Counted from the stretch's first letter, positions 45,939 through 55,926 are shown. The stretch is 64,000 nt of DNA from Cupriavidus sp. YR651 (GCF_900101625.1 NZ_FMYZ01000002.1:186001-250000), one strand, 5' to 3'. A program made the numbers and translations. The notes: generated from the letters alone by a model not told the origin.

Positions 45939-46817
45939 CTATGCGAATGTTGCGAGCGGGTGGTGCGACAAACTTCTGACACACCTGCCATCCCATTCGG
46001 ATGGCAACCGATCCACCACCTGCTGCGCAGTCTGCTCGTCATCAAATCGGGCAAACACGCAGGCTCCGGAACCGGTCATCCTTGCATGCGGACAATATTG
46101 TCTCAGCCATTCAAGGGCTCGGGCAACTTCGCCGAACTTCGCTGTTGCTACCGCTTGCAAGTCGTTGCGACCGAAAGCGAATTTGTTTGTGCAAGCAGCG
46201 AAGTCCGCAATTATGGAGATGGGCGTATTCCTTGTCAAGCGTTCGTCGGAAAAAATTGCAGCAGTGGGGACATGCTGCCGAGGGTGGATGACGACGAACC
46301 AACTCGCGGGCAATTCGACGGCCGTCAGCTCCTCGCCAACACCCTCCGCAAACGCGTTCTGGCCGAATACGAACACGGGCACATCAGCGCCCAGCGCAAG
46401 GCCGATGCGCATCAGTGCGGTGCGTTGCAAGCCCAATCCCCACAGGTGGTTCAGCGCGAGCAGCGTCGTCGCGGCATCCGACGATCCGCCGCCGATGCCG
46501 CCGCCCATCGGCAGCCGCTTGTCGACCGCGATGTCCGCGCCGAAACGCGTTCCGCTGGCCTGCTGCAATGCGCGGGCCGCACGCACGACGAGATCGGTAT
46601 CGGCCGGCACCCCAGGAATATCCGTGGTGCGCGCGATCACGCCATCCTCGCGACGATGAAAGTGCAGTGTGTCCGACCAGTCCACCAGCTGGAAAACGGT
46701 CTGGAGCGTGTGATAGCCGTCGGGGCGGCGTCCCGTCACATGCAGGAACAGGTTGAGCTTGGCCGGCGCGGGGCAGTCGCGCAGTTCGGGCGGTGGCAGG
46801 GGTGTGCCAGCGGTCAT
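45939..46817 (-). CDS. ispE: 4-diphosphocytidyl-2-C-methyl-D-erythritol kinase
   Basis: GHMP kinase of the MEP isoprenoid pathway, 292 aa. N-terminal [22 protein letters not shown] (about 15-36), the ATP-binding glycine-rich loop [18 protein letters not shown] (about 102-119) and C-terminal [14 protein letters not shown] (about 246-259) are intact. Its start overlaps the lolB stop by four bases. The 3' half of the gene is lower in GC (roughly 45-55% against 65% or more in the 5' half) although the protein looks complete. Confidence 0.95.
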   Translation of the reverse strand: MTAGTPLPPPELRDCPAPAKLNLFLHVTGRRPDGYHTLQTVFQLVDWSDTLHFHRREDGVIARTTDIPGVPADTDLVVRAARALQQASGTRFGADIAVDKRLPMGGGIGGGSSDAATTLLALNHLWGLGLQRTALMRIGLALGADVPVFVFGQNAFAEGVGEELTAVELPASWFVVIHPRQHVPTAAIFSDERLTRNTPISIIADFAACTNKFAFGRNDLQAVATAKFGEVARALEWLRQYCPHARMTGSGACVFARFDDEQTAQQVVDRLPSEWDGRCVRSLSHHPLATFA

Positions 46818-47428
46818 TGCTTGGTCTCCGGATCGATCACGAGCCGCACGGACAGCGGCGAGTCGGCGCCGTCGCGCGCCATGTCGACGCGACGCGGCCG
46901 CGCGGTGGCCGGTGCAGCACCCTCGGGCGATTCCTGCCAGTCCACATAGCGCACGGTCCAGCCGCTTTGCATCAGGGTATCGAGGCGGCCTTTCGCATCG
47001 CGCGTCGACTTCGATGGCGCGCCGCTCGCGGGCCGGCCATGCAGCCAGTCACGCATGCCGGCCACGGGCAGCGAAAAACCGAGCGCCTGCTCCATCAGGC
47101 TGTCCACCTCGGGCGCGTTACGCGGCGGTTCGTTGGGCAGGTCGAGCGTGGCGCCGGACGGCGTGGACGTCACGACGGCAAGCGTCTGGCCCAGCGGCGA
47201 CACCAGGTCCAGCCGGACATTGCGGCCCTGTTCTTCCCAGCGGAAGCTGCCCTGCACACCCTCGTTGCGGCCGTAGCGGACGTAGTTGGCGGCAAAGCGG
47301 CCGGAATACAGTTCGGCGCGTGCGGTTTCGCCGGCATCGAAGCTGCGGCTAGGCACAACGCTCGCACAGCCGGCGAGCCAGAGCGGGGCGGTCGCGCAAA
47401 GCAGGGCCAGGCGACGGAGTCGGAGCAT
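46814..47428 (-). CDS. lolB: Outer-membrane lipoprotein LolB
   Basis: Receives lipoproteins from LolA and inserts them into the outer membrane. 204 aa from ATG 47428. The lipoprotein signal [15 protein letters not shown] (lipid Cys near residue 21) is clear. The domain contains [36 protein letters not shown] (about 60-84) and [13 protein letters not shown] (about 119-131). It sits between a TPR protein gene and ispE; the lolB-ispE-prs order is widely conserved. Confidence 0.92.
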   Translation of the reverse strand: MLRLRRLALLCATAPLWLAGCASVVPSRSFDAGETARAELYSGRFAANYVRYGRNEGVQGSFRWEEQGRNVRLDLVSPLGQTLAVVTSTPSGATLDLPNEPPRNAPEVDSLMEQALGFSLPVAGMRDWLHGRPASGAPSKSTRDAKGRLDTLMQSGWTVRYVDWQESPEGAAPATARPRRVDMARDGADSPLSVRLVIDPETKQ

Positions 47429-47522
47429 GGTCACGAATGGGTGGGGATAAGTAGATGGGCGATCGGCGCGGCCATCACGCGAGTTGGCATGGCGCGTTGA
47501 CATGGCGGCCCGGCATGGCAAG

Positions 47523-47543
47523 CCCGGGCACGCGGCCCGGGCG
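47523..47543 (-). terminator. Possible terminator after the TPR gene
   Basis: Perfect 8-bp stem GCCCGGGC/GCCCGGGC around 5 bases; on the minus strand it is followed only by TTGCC, so the T run is poor. Confidence 0.4.
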
Positions 47544-47569
47544 CATCATGCTGCGTCGTCGTCCTCGGA

Positions 47570-49420
47570 TTACTTCGACAGCAGCACGTTCTGGTTGTAG
47601 CGACGCAGCGTGTCGAGCAGCGTCTGGTTTTCGGGCTCGGCCTTGGCGGCTTCTGTCCACGTCTTGCGTGCCTCTTCGTGCTGGCCAAGCTGCCAGAGCA
47701 CCTCGCCCAGGTGCGCGCCGATCTCGGCCTCCGGAGCCTTGGCGTAGGCGCTCTTCAGCAGGTCTGCCGCCGGCTGGAGTTCGCCCTGCCGGTACTTGAC
47801 CCAACCCAGGCTGTCCATGATGTAGGGATCGTCCGGGCCGAGTTCGGAGGCGCGTTCGAGCAGCTTGCGGGCCTCCGGCAGCCGTTCGTTGCGATCGGCC
47901 AGCGAATAGCCCAGCGCGTTGTAGCCCTGCTTCTGGTCGGGCTGCAGGTCGATAACCTTGCGCAGGCCGCGCTCCATGCTGTCGTAGCGCTTCTCGCGTT
48001 CGTCCAGCATGGCCAGTTCGTAGACCCAGTCGGCGTTGTCGGGCTCGACCTTGACGCGTTCGTCCAGCAGCTTGCGTGCGCGGTCGTACGCCTTGCTGTC
48101 CATCAGCGTGGCCACCTCGGCCTGGCGGATCGCCGTCATGCGCTGCGCGCGCTGGCCGGGATCGGCGATGTCCTCGGCATCGGCCAGCATGTCGCCGAAC
48201 ACGGCCTGGGCGTCGTCGAGCTTGCCCATGCGCGCCAGCAACTGCGCGCGCTTGGCCTGTGCGGCGGGCGCCAGGCGGCTGTCCTCGATGCGGTCCAGCC
48301 ACTCGATCGCGCCAGCGTAGTCCTTCTTTTCCTCGGCGATCTGGGCCAGATACTGGAAGGCCACGTCGGGGTTGGCGGCCGGCGACTTCGCCGCCATCTC
48401 CAGGTATTCCTTCAGATAGCGCTCGGCGTCATCGTAGCTGCGCGCCTGCAGGCTGGTCAGGCCCAGCGCCAGCGGCACGCGCGGGTCGTTGGGCGCAACC
48501 TTGCGCAGGACTTCGAACTCGGCGCGGGCGGCCTGCATGTCGTTCTTCTGCAGGTACACCCGAGCCAGCGTGATATGGCCATTCACCGACTTCGGCGACT
48601 TCGACAGGAAGCGCTTGAGCACCGCGATGGACTTGTCGGGATCGGACTCGACCTGCATCTCGGCGGCCATCAGCGCGGCGGCCTCCATATCCGGCTTCAG
48701 GCGCAGTGCTTCGTCGAGTTCGGCGAGCGATCCCGCATTGTCGCCGGCAGCTTCCTTGGCGCGGGCCATGGCCAGGTGCGTCTCCGCCAGCTTCATGTCG
48801 TTGGCGGTAACGCGCTGGAGCACGCCCACGGCGCCGGCCGGGTCGCTCGTGCGCGACAGCTGCTGCTGCATCTGCAGGATGGCGTCGCCGCGATGGCCGG
48901 CCGGCGCGCTGGCCAGTTGCTGGACCAGCAGCGGTTCGGCCTCGTCCCAGCGGCCGTTCAGCACGAGCAGCGTCGACAGGACCTGCCTGGCCGCAGGCGA
49001 TGTGGGCGCCAGTTCGGCCCACAGGCGGGCGCCATCCAGCGCCTGCTGCGAGATGCGTGCGTTGAACGCAATCTCCGTGGCGCGCTGGGCCAGGCGCGGA
49101 TCGCGCGTCTGGCGGGCCAGGTCCAGGTATGTGCGGTACGCGGTGCCGACCAGGCCACGCTGCAGCGAGATCTCTGCCGCCAGCACCCGATAGAGGATGT
49201 CCGGCGTCAGCGTCACGTTGGGCAGCGGCGTGCGCGGCGCGCGAGACTTGGCCGCGGATGCCGGGACGTCGATGACTTCGTCTTCGGTCTGAGCAACGGT
49301 GGCGGGTGCGGCGTGCGCCAGCGAGGCAAACGCCAGGCAGGCGGCGACGCCCAGCGCACGCGCGTGGCGGCGGAACCGGGCGGCGGGCGAACCCATTGGG
49401 GCGGCGGCGAAAGCGGTCAT
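47570..49420 (-). CDS. Exported tetratricopeptide-repeat protein
   Basis: 616 aa from ATG 49420, with a signal peptide ending SLAHAAPA (about residue 39). The mature part is a chain of TPR-like helical repeats from about residue 70 to the end, for example ARQVLSTLLVLNGRWDEAEPLL, FQYLAQIAEEKKDYAGAIEWLD and GYNALGYSLADRNERLPEARKLLE. No enzymatic motif is seen. Its place upstream of lolB suggests an envelope assembly function, but this is context only. Upstream in-frame ATGs at 49441, 49471 and 49519 would lengthen the N-terminus and spoil the signal peptide. Confidence 0.85.
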   Translation of the reverse strand: MTAFAAAPMGSPAARFRRHARALGVAACLAFASLAHAAPATVAQTEDEVIDVPASAAKSRAPRTPLPNVTLTPDILYRVLAAEISLQRGLVGTAYRTYLDLARQTRDPRLAQRATEIAFNARISQQALDGARLWAELAPTSPAARQVLSTLLVLNGRWDEAEPLLVQQLASAPAGHRGDAILQMQQQLSRTSDPAGAVGVLQRVTANDMKLAETHLAMARAKEAAGDNAGSLAELDEALRLKPDMEAAALMAAEMQVESDPDKSIAVLKRFLSKSPKSVNGHITLARVYLQKNDMQAARAEFEVLRKVAPNDPRVPLALGLTSLQARSYDDAERYLKEYLEMAAKSPAANPDVAFQYLAQIAEEKKDYAGAIEWLDRIEDSRLAPAAQAKRAQLLARMGKLDDAQAVFGDMLADAEDIADPGQRAQRMTAIRQAEVATLMDSKAYDRARKLLDERVKVEPDNADWVYELAMLDEREKRYDSMERGLRKVIDLQPDQKQGYNALGYSLADRNERLPEARKLLERASELGPDDPYIMDSLGWVKYRQGELQPAADLLKSAYAKAPEAEIGAHLGEVLWQLGQHEEARKTWTEAAKAEPENQTLLDTLRRYNQNVLLSK

Positions 49421-49693
49421 TGGGAAAGAGTCCGGGCGCATGGCCTGAAGGGACGAACGGAAGTCCGGCATGAAATCAATGCTCCGGCGCACGGGGGCGT
49501 AGGAATGGATGAGAGGCATTGTAGCCTGCCGCTACAATGCCCTGCTTGCCCCGAAGGGCCGAAACGTATGAGAGCCCGCACAGCGCGTTGCCGCAAGGCA
49601 TGGCGGCGTGCGGATTCCTGCGTGATTGGAGCGCCAAAGCGGGCAAGTGGTTCTTGAAAGCGGGCCGGATGCCGGCCGGGAGACACGGGCGCG

Positions 49694-50599
49694 ATGCCAG
49701 AATTGCCGGAAGTCGAAGTCACGCGGCGCGGACTGCTGCCGCATGTGGTCGGGCGCCGTATCGTCGACGTGACGGTACGTCATCGTGGCCTGCGCTGGCC
49801 CGTGGAGCCCGAACTCGAGGGCCGGCTGGCCGGACGCGTGATCGGGCGGATCGAGCGACGCGGCAAGTACTTGCTGCTGGAGTGCCTGCCGCCAGTGCAC
49901 GTGGCCGCGAGCGCGAACCGCCCCGAGGGCGATTCCGAAACCGGTTGGCTGCTGGTCCACCTCGGCATGACCGGTACCCTGCGGGTCTATCCGGAGGCGC
50001 CTGCGCCGGGCCCGCACGACCACCTGGACCTGCTGCTGGCAGCTGAACCCGATGACGCCGGGGCCGACCCCCGGCCGGTCGTCCTGCGCTTTCGCGATCC
50101 GCGCCGTTTTGGGGCGATCGTGTGGAGCCCGCTGCCCGAGTCGGACCTCTCCGATCATCCACTGTTGCGCAAGCTTGGCATCGAGCCGTTCGATCCACGC
50201 TTTGACGGCGCGTGGCTGCATCGCCATACGCGTTGGCGCAGCGTGGCCATCAAGACTGCGCTGCTGGCCGGTGACATCGTGGTCGGGGTCGGCAACATCT
50301 ACTGTTCCGAGAGCCTGTTCCGGGCCGGCATCCGGCCGACGACTCCGGCGGGCCGCCTCAGCCTGGCCCGTTGCGAGAAGCTTGCCGTCGCCGTACGCGA
50401 GACACTCGCCGAAGCCATTGCCCGGGGCGGGAGCACGCTGCGCGACTTTGTTGGCAGCGATGGCAGCAGCGGGTACTTCCAGCTGGACTGCTTCGTCTAC
50501 GACCGCGCCGGCGAGCCCTGCCGCGTCTGCGGTAACCCCGTCCGCCAGATCGTGCAGGGACAGCGTTCCACGTTCTACTGCCCGCACTGCCAGCACTGA
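49694..50599 (+). CDS. mutM: Formamidopyrimidine-DNA glycosylase
   Basis: Base-excision repair enzyme for 8-oxoguanine and formamidopyrimidines. The N-terminal [13 protein letters not shown] gives the catalytic proline and glutamate. [13 protein letters not shown] (about 89-101), the helix-two-turn-helix [14 protein letters not shown] (about 200-213) and the C-terminal zinc finger CRVCGN...CPHCQ are intact. At 301 aa it is about 30 residues longer than usual, mainly through an Ala/Pro/Asp-rich insertion near residues 105-130 (APAPGPHDH to DDAGADPRP). Confidence 0.96.
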   Translation: MPELPEVEVTRRGLLPHVVGRRIVDVTVRHRGLRWPVEPELEGRLAGRVIGRIERRGKYLLLECLPPVHVAASANRPEGDSETGWLLVHLGMTGTLRVYPEAPAPGPHDHLDLLLAAEPDDAGADPRPVVLRFRDPRRFGAIVWSPLPESDLSDHPLLRKLGIEPFDPRFDGAWLHRHTRWRSVAIKTALLAGDIVVGVGNIYCSESLFRAGIRPTTPAGRLSLARCEKLAVAVRETLAEAIARGGSTLRDFVGSDGSSGYFQLDCFVYDRAGEPCRVCGNPVRQIVQGQRSTFYCPHCQH

Positions 50600-50962
50600 C
50601 CGAGGGGCGGACGTCGGAAGGCGGAAGGCGGCGGCGGCCCTCCCGCGCGTGCCTGAAGCATCACAGCACACGGCAATCCGGTGCAGGGGCATTGTCGTAA
50701 GACATTGCCGATGGGTCGGCGCAACACTCGCTCGTCACGGAAGCAACAAGGGACGCGAATTCCACAAAATCCGGCAAGAAACCTGTATCGTGTGCGCAGA
50801 CATAAAAAGTTACAAAATGCACCGAATCCCACCGATATGACATGGATCCGGTGCGGCGTTTTGTTCCGGTTCCGCAGGGTCAGCGGGCCAAGCCGGGACG
50901 AGACGTGTTCTACGAGCCCGAAACGATAAATCCGAGCCGAACCAGCCAACGCGAACACCTCC
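50600..50962. other. 363-bp gap between mutM and the dynamin-like gene
   Basis: No convincing coding frame. It holds a near-palindrome GGCATTGTC/GACATTGCC around GTAA (50688-50709, one T-T mismatch) and a longer stem-loop at 50819-50854 (11-bp stem with one mismatch, 14-base loop) with TTTTG shortly after and outer complementary ACAAAA and TTTTGT. The AT-rich patch 50755-50817 may contain the promoter, but I cannot place -35 and -10 with confidence. Confidence 0.5.
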
Positions 50963-52906
50963 ATGACGAGCCTCGCCCACCAATTCGAACAATATGGCGC
51001 CTGGAGAACCGGGGTCCTTCAGTCTCTCGCCGAATTCCAGTCCTGGCTGCAACAGTACGACCTCTATGACGCCACTGCGGAAGACCGCGTGCAGCGCATC
51101 CAGAGCGTCCTGAAGAGCGACCGGCTGAAGGTTGCGTTCATTGCCGAGTTCTCGCGCGGCAAGAGCGAACTGATCAACGCTATCTTCTTTGCCGACTACG
51201 GCCGCCGCATCCTGCCGTCGTCCGCCGGGCGGACCACGATGTGTCCGACCGAGTTGCGCTACGACGAGAACGAGCAGCCGTGCATCCGGCTGCTGCCGAT
51301 CGAGACGCGCCTGCAGGATGCATCCACCGCGGACTTCATGGAGCCAGGTTCCGCCGGGTCCCACTGGACCACGGTGCCGCTGGACCCGTCGTCGCCCGAC
51401 GGCATGCTGGCCGCGTTCCAGCACGTGGTGGAAACCACGCGCGTGGCGCCGGCCGTGGCCGAATCGCTTGGCCTGTACAACGAGAGCGACCCTGACGCTG
51501 CCTGGTCCGTCGATGCCGATGGCATGGTCGAGATTTCGCGCTGGCGCCATGCCGTCATCAATTTCCCGCATCCGCTGCTGCGCCAGGGTCTGGTGATCCT
51601 GGACACGCCGGGCCTGAACGCGATCGGTACGGAACCGGAACTGACGCTGCGCCTGATTCCGGATGCGCACGTGGTGGTGTTCGTGCTGGCCGCCGATGCC
51701 GGCGTGACCAAGAGCGACCTGGAACTGTGGCGCAGCCACGTGGGCGCGGGCCATCGCCGCGGCTGCCTGGCGGTGCTGAACAAGATCGACGGCCTGTGGG
51801 ATCCGCTGAAGTCGTCGCCCGAGATCGCCAGCGAGATTTCGCGCCAGGTCCGTTCGACTGCGCAGATCCTTGGCATCGAGGAGCGTCGCGTCTATCCGGT
51901 CTCGGCCCAGAAGGGCCTGGTGGCCAAGGTCACGCATGACCAGCCGCTGCTCGTGCGCAGTAACCTGCCGCAGTTCGAGCATGTGCTTTCGGACCAACTG
52001 ATCCCGCAGCGCCGCGAGATCGTGTCCGATCAGGTCCAGCGGCTCGTGCAGGACATGTCGCGCGGCGCGCAGCAACTGCTGCAGAGCCGCCGTCGCGACA
52101 TCGTCGAGCAGCTCTTCGAGTTGCGCGGCCTGCGCGGCAAGAACCATGCGATGGTCAAGCACATGCTGCTGCGCGTGCAGGGCGAGAAGGAAGAATTCGA
52201 GCAGAGCATCTCCAAGTTCCAGGCCCTGCGTCTGGTGTTTGGCCGCCACAGCGCCGACATCATCAAGAGCCTGCAACTGCGCGACGTGCGCCGCACCATG
52301 CGAGATGCGCGCGAGCAGATGAAGGAGCGATTCTTCTCGCGTGGTCTGCGCGAAGACATGGAGGCGCTGTTTGGCCAGCTCACCGGGCTGATCACGGATG
52401 CCGACCAGAAGATCGCCGGGCTGCACCAGCTCGTGGACAGCATGTATCGCCGCTTCAATGCAGAGCATGGCTTTACGCTGCCGTCGCCGATGCAGTTCGT
52501 GACGTCGCGCTACGTTGCGGAGCTGCAGGAGACGCTGCAACTGGTCAACAATCACTTCGGTGCGGTCAACATGCTCACGCGCTCGCGCCCGCAACTGGTG
52601 CAGAACGCATTTGCGACGATGGCCAGCCGCGTGCTGGAGAACTTCCGCGACCTCAACCGCGATATCGAGATCTGGCTGAAGTCGGTCATGACGCCGCTGG
52701 AGGCCCAGGTGCGCGAGCACCAGAAGCAACTGCGCCGCCGCGTCGATTCGATCGAGCGCATCCATGAGGCGACGGACACGCTGGAGAGCCGCATCTCGCA
52801 ACTGGAGGAAGTGCTCAACGGGCTGGACGAGCGCAGCGGCAAGATCGAGTCGTATGCCAGGAAGCTGGTGGAGCCGCAGGAGGAAGCCAGCGCGCGCGCC
52901 GCGTAA
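50963..52906 (+). CDS. Dynamin-like GTPase
   Basis: 647-aa protein of the bacterial dynamin-related family. The GTPase domain has the P-loop AEFSRGKSELINAI (about 61-74), a G2-like threonine in GRTTMCPTEL (about 88-97), G3 DTPGLNAIG (about 213-221) and G4 NKIDG (about 272-276). The C-terminal 300 residues are charged and helical with coiled-coil character (RISQLEEVLNGLDERSGKIE near the end). No membrane helix or signal peptide is visible. It stands alone, between two oxidised-guanine repair genes. Function unknown: membrane remodelling or stress response would fit the family. Confidence 0.85.
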   Translation: MTSLAHQFEQYGAWRTGVLQSLAEFQSWLQQYDLYDATAEDRVQRIQSVLKSDRLKVAFIAEFSRGKSELINAIFFADYGRRILPSSAGRTTMCPTELRYDENEQPCIRLLPIETRLQDASTADFMEPGSAGSHWTTVPLDPSSPDGMLAAFQHVVETTRVAPAVAESLGLYNESDPDAAWSVDADGMVEISRWRHAVINFPHPLLRQGLVILDTPGLNAIGTEPELTLRLIPDAHVVVFVLAADAGVTKSDLELWRSHVGAGHRRGCLAVLNKIDGLWDPLKSSPEIASEISRQVRSTAQILGIEERRVYPVSAQKGLVAKVTHDQPLLVRSNLPQFEHVLSDQLIPQRREIVSDQVQRLVQDMSRGAQQLLQSRRRDIVEQLFELRGLRGKNHAMVKHMLLRVQGEKEEFEQSISKFQALRLVFGRHSADIIKSLQLRDVRRTMRDAREQMKERFFSRGLREDMEALFGQLTGLITDADQKIAGLHQLVDSMYRRFNAEHGFTLPSPMQFVTSRYVAELQETLQLVNNHFGAVNMLTRSRPQLVQNAFATMASRVLENFRDLNRDIEIWLKSVMTPLEAQVREHQKQLRRRVDSIERIHEATDTLESRISQLEEVLNGLDERSGKIESYARKLVEPQEEASARAA

Positions 52907-53099
52907 GGCTTTTGGCGGGGCGTCCCCGGCAGCATCGGGACGCCCGCGCGGTATCATGTGGCGCCGCCTTCGAGCGGCGCCTTGTTTTTTGGCCCGTCGC
53001 CCCCGGATGTTCGTCCCTGATTCGCCTCTGCGCGTCTGATTGGCCTCCGAGACGCCTCCGATTCGCCCTGGTGCCGCACACCCAACCTGTTCCCACGCA

Positions 53100-54275
53100 A
53101 TGCCCCGCAAGTCCGCTGCCGCCTCTGTTCCCGCTGTCAACACATCGCCCGACATCACCGTGCCACCGGACTTCGGCGCACGCGTGGTGTGCTGGCAGCG
53201 CGATCACGGACGGCATGACCTGCCGTGGCAGAACACGCGCGATCCCTACCGCATCTGGTTGTCGGAAATCATGCTGCAGCAGACGCAGGTCGCGGCGGTC
53301 ATCGAGTACTTCCAGCGGTTTGTCACCGCGCTGCCCACGGTGGCCGCACTGGCCGCGGCGCCAGCGGACGAAGTGATGGCGCTCTGGGCCGGCCTGGGCT
53401 ACTACTCGCGCGCGCGCAATCTGCATCGATGCGCCAGGTCGGTGATGGAAGACCACGGCGGCGTGTTTCCGACCGATCCCGCCGTGCTCGTCACGCTGCC
53501 CGGCATTGGCCGTTCCACCGCGGCTGCCATCGCGGCGTTCAGCGCGGGCGTACGATCGCCGATTCTCGACGGCAACGTGAAACGCGTGTTTGCGCGAGTC
53601 TTCGGCATCCACGGATATCCGGGTGAGCGGGCGATCGAGACACGCATGTGGCAGCTGGCAGAGCTTGCGTTGCCCGCAGCGGGGCCGCGACAAGCGGAAG
53701 ACATGGTTGCGTACACGCAGGGGCTGATGGATCTTGGCGCGACGATTTGCTCGCGCGGCAAGCCCGCCTGCCTGGTCGACGCCGAGGCCTGTCCGCTATC
53801 GGCGGATTGCGTGGCGCGGCGCGATGGCCTGACCGCCGTGTTGCCCACGCCCAAGCCGCGTGCCGCAATTCCCGAGCGGAGCACGGTGATGCTGATCGTA
53901 CGGCATGGGCGCGACGTGCTGGTCTCCCTGCGGCCGGACAGCGGCATCTGGGGCGGCCTCTGGAGCCTGCCAGAGATGGCGGTGACCTCGGTGCCGTTCG
54001 ATGCGGAGGCCGCGGAGCAGGCGGCGCTGGATGCCGCCAGCGCGTTTGGAACACCCACGCGCGCCTGCCTGACCGGCGAACTGACCCACGTATTCACGCA
54101 TTTCCGGCTGCTGATTCGCGCGATCCGCGTCGACCTCGGTGCGCTCGCGCTGCGCAGCGGTGCCGATGATGGCGCCAGCCGGCGCTGGCTGTCACTCGAT
54201 GACCTCGACGCGCTCGGCACGCCGGCGCCCGTGCGCCGGCTGCTTGAGGATCAGGCAAGAATCGGATTGTTCTGA
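53100..54275 (+). CDS. mutY: A/G-specific adenine glycosylase
   Basis: Removes adenine mispaired with 8-oxoguanine. 391 aa from ATG 53100. Markers are WYxxxxR-like DLPWQNTRDPYRIWLSEIMLQQTQV (about 39-63), the helix-hairpin-helix LPGIGRSTAAAIAAF (about 136-150) and catalytic Asp in PILDGNVKR. The cluster cysteines read C-x6-C-x6-C-x5-C (CSRGKPAC then LVDAEA then CPLSADC), whereas the usual MutY spacing is C-x6-C-x2-C-x5-C. The C-terminal Nudix-like domain contains SGIWGGLWSLPE and LTHVFTHFRL. Confidence 0.95.
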   Translation: MPRKSAAASVPAVNTSPDITVPPDFGARVVCWQRDHGRHDLPWQNTRDPYRIWLSEIMLQQTQVAAVIEYFQRFVTALPTVAALAAAPADEVMALWAGLGYYSRARNLHRCARSVMEDHGGVFPTDPAVLVTLPGIGRSTAAAIAAFSAGVRSPILDGNVKRVFARVFGIHGYPGERAIETRMWQLAELALPAAGPRQAEDMVAYTQGLMDLGATICSRGKPACLVDAEACPLSADCVARRDGLTAVLPTPKPRAAIPERSTVMLIVRHGRDVLVSLRPDSGIWGGLWSLPEMAVTSVPFDAEAAEQAALDAASAFGTPTRACLTGELTHVFTHFRLLIRAIRVDLGALALRSGADDGASRRWLSLDDLDALGTPAPVRRLLEDQARIGLF

Positions 54276-54291
54276 AAATGAGCGAGGCGCG

Positions 54292-54945
54292 TCACATGAT
54301 GTGGTGCTGGCGCATGTAGCGATGAACGATCTCGATGCGCATGCCGGCATCGGGCAGGGCCATCAGCATTTGCTTGGCCTTTAGCGGCACGGGCAGCAGT
54401 TCGCAGAGCCGGTTGGCCACCCAGCTCGGGTCGTCCCAGAGGTAGGGTTCGGCAAACGGCATCCTGGACTTGTCGGTCTGCTCCGCGTGGATCGCGGTCA
54501 CGAGGCGGCGCAACGCGGCCAGGCATTCGCCGAGCAACTCCAGCTTGCAATCGATGACGTCCGGCGGGATCAACTCCGCGCGCGCCACGATCAGGCCGTC
54601 TTCGCGCGTTTCGTGCGACAGCACCTGAAAGCGCTGGCGCCCGCGTGCCTCGATCAGCAGCACACCCAGCTGCTCCATGTTGCAGTCGACGATGTCGGCC
54701 AGGCAGCCAATGGGTTCGGGATCGGTGGGGTGGCCGGGACGGCTGACTTCCTCGCCGCTGGCAATCAGGCAGACACCGAACGGGGTGTGGTCGCGCATGC
54801 AGTTGCGCACCATGTCCACGTAGCGCTTCTCGAACACGCGCAACGGCAGGCGGCCATCCGGGAATAACACCGTGTGCAGCGGAAACAGTGGCAGGGCGTC
54901 CAGGTCGGTAGTCCTGGGTGCGGTGTCGGGCGGATGTGACGACAT
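54292..54945 (-). CDS. Lon N-terminal (substrate-binding) domain protein
   Basis: 217-aa protein made of only the LON substrate-binding domain: LPLFPLHTVLFPDGRLPLRVFEKRY (about 18-42), FGVCLIASGEE and the later IEARGRQRFQVLSHETREDGL. The AAA+ and protease domains of Lon are absent. Such stand-alone proteins are common and of unknown role. ATG 54945 is chosen; a longer frame exists upstream. It converges with mutY, with only 16 bp between. Confidence 0.88.
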   Translation of the reverse strand: MSSHPPDTAPRTTDLDALPLFPLHTVLFPDGRLPLRVFEKRYVDMVRNCMRDHTPFGVCLIASGEEVSRPGHPTDPEPIGCLADIVDCNMEQLGVLLIEARGRQRFQVLSHETREDGLIVARAELIPPDVIDCKLELLGECLAALRRLVTAIHAEQTDKSRMPFAEPYLWDDPSWVANRLCELLPVPLKAKQMLMALPDAGMRIEIVHRYMRQHHIM

Positions 54946-55029
54946 GCGGTGCCGGTTCCAGTGGCGGGTCGGCGGCGTCGGTGCGGCGCGCATCGCCGAA
55001 ACCCGGGTACAAAACCTCGGTACAACGCT

Positions 55030-55926
55030 TCAGCTTGCCGGGGCAAGCTCGCGGTGTCTGACCAGCACATTACCATGTGCCCGGAAGTAGTTGGCAAGTC
55101 TTTCCGCAATAAACACCGACCGGTGCTGGCCGCCTGTGCAGCCGATTGCGACGGTCAGGTAGCTGCGGTTATCGGCAATGAAACTCGGCAGCCACTTCTC
55201 CACGTAGGCGCGGATGTCCTCGGCCATGGCCAGCACCATCGGCTGGCTTTGCAGGAAGTCGATCACGGGCGCGTCGCGGCCCGTCAACGGGCGCAGCGCG
55301 AGGTCGTAGTAGGGGTTCGGCAGCGAGCGTACGTCGAATACCAGGTCGGCATCGCTCGGCACGCCATGCTTGAAGCCAAAGGACTCGAACAGCAGCGTCA
55401 GCTGCTGCCTGTCATCGCGGATCAGTTCCTTGATCCAGCTGCGCAGCGCATTGGTGCGCACGTTGCTTGTATCGATGCGGTGCGCCGATTCCGCCAGCGG
55501 GCTGAGCAGCTCGCGCTCCATTTCGATGGCTTCGATCAGCGAGGTATTGATGCGGGTGTCTCCACCCTCCACGCTGTCTGTCGTCGCCAGGGGTGCATCG
55601 GTCTGTGCGGACAGGGGATGGCGGCGGCGTGTCTCCGAATAACGCTGGACCAGCGCATCGGTGCTGGCGGTCAGGAACAGGACCTGGACCTGGTGTTCGG
55701 CGGCCAGGCTGCGCACGGTATCCGGAAGGCGCGCGAGCGATTCGCGGCTGCGGATGTCGGTGGCCACGCCGAGGTGCGTGTAGCCCTGGTCGGCCAGGTA
55801 GCTGGTCAGCTCGGGGATGAACTGGGCCGGCAGGTTGTCGACACAGTAGTAGCCTGCATCTTCCAGGACGTTCAGGGCGACCGACTTGCCGGAGCCGGAA
55901 ATTCCGGTGATGAGAATGATCCGCAT
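55030..55926 (-). CDS. rapZ: RNase adapter RapZ (YvcJ family nucleotide-binding protein)
   Basis: 298 aa from ATG 55926. The N-terminal P-loop kinase-like domain has [20 protein letters not shown] (about 6-25) and [15 protein letters not shown]; the C-terminal domain includes [12 protein letters not shown] (about 205), [17 protein letters not shown] (about 260-276). In E. coli RapZ links cell-envelope precursor sensing to small-RNA decay; here the partner RNAs are unknown. It belongs to the rpoN-hpf-ptsN-hprK-rapZ neighbourhood. Confidence 0.94.
   Translation of the reverse strand: MRIILITGISGSGKSVALNVLEDAGYYCVDNLPAQFIPELTSYLADQGYTHLGVATDIRSRESLARLPDTVRSLAAEHQVQVLFLTASTDALVQRYSETRRRHPLSAQTDAPLATTDSVEGGDTRINTSLIEAIEMERELLSPLAESAHRIDTSNVRTNALRSWIKELIRDDRQQLTLLFESFGFKHGVPSDADLVFDVRSLPNPYYDLALRPLTGRDAPVIDFLQSQPMVLAMAEDIRAYVEKWLPSFIADNRSYLTVAIGCTGGQHRSVFIAERLANYFRAHGNVLVRHRELAPAS

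Noticed and set aside
50810-53158. 782-codon minus-strand open frame opposite the dynamin-like gene
   Set aside because: Arg/His/Gln-rich composition typical of an antisense frame in GC-rich DNA; the plus-strand frame has clear GTPase motifs.
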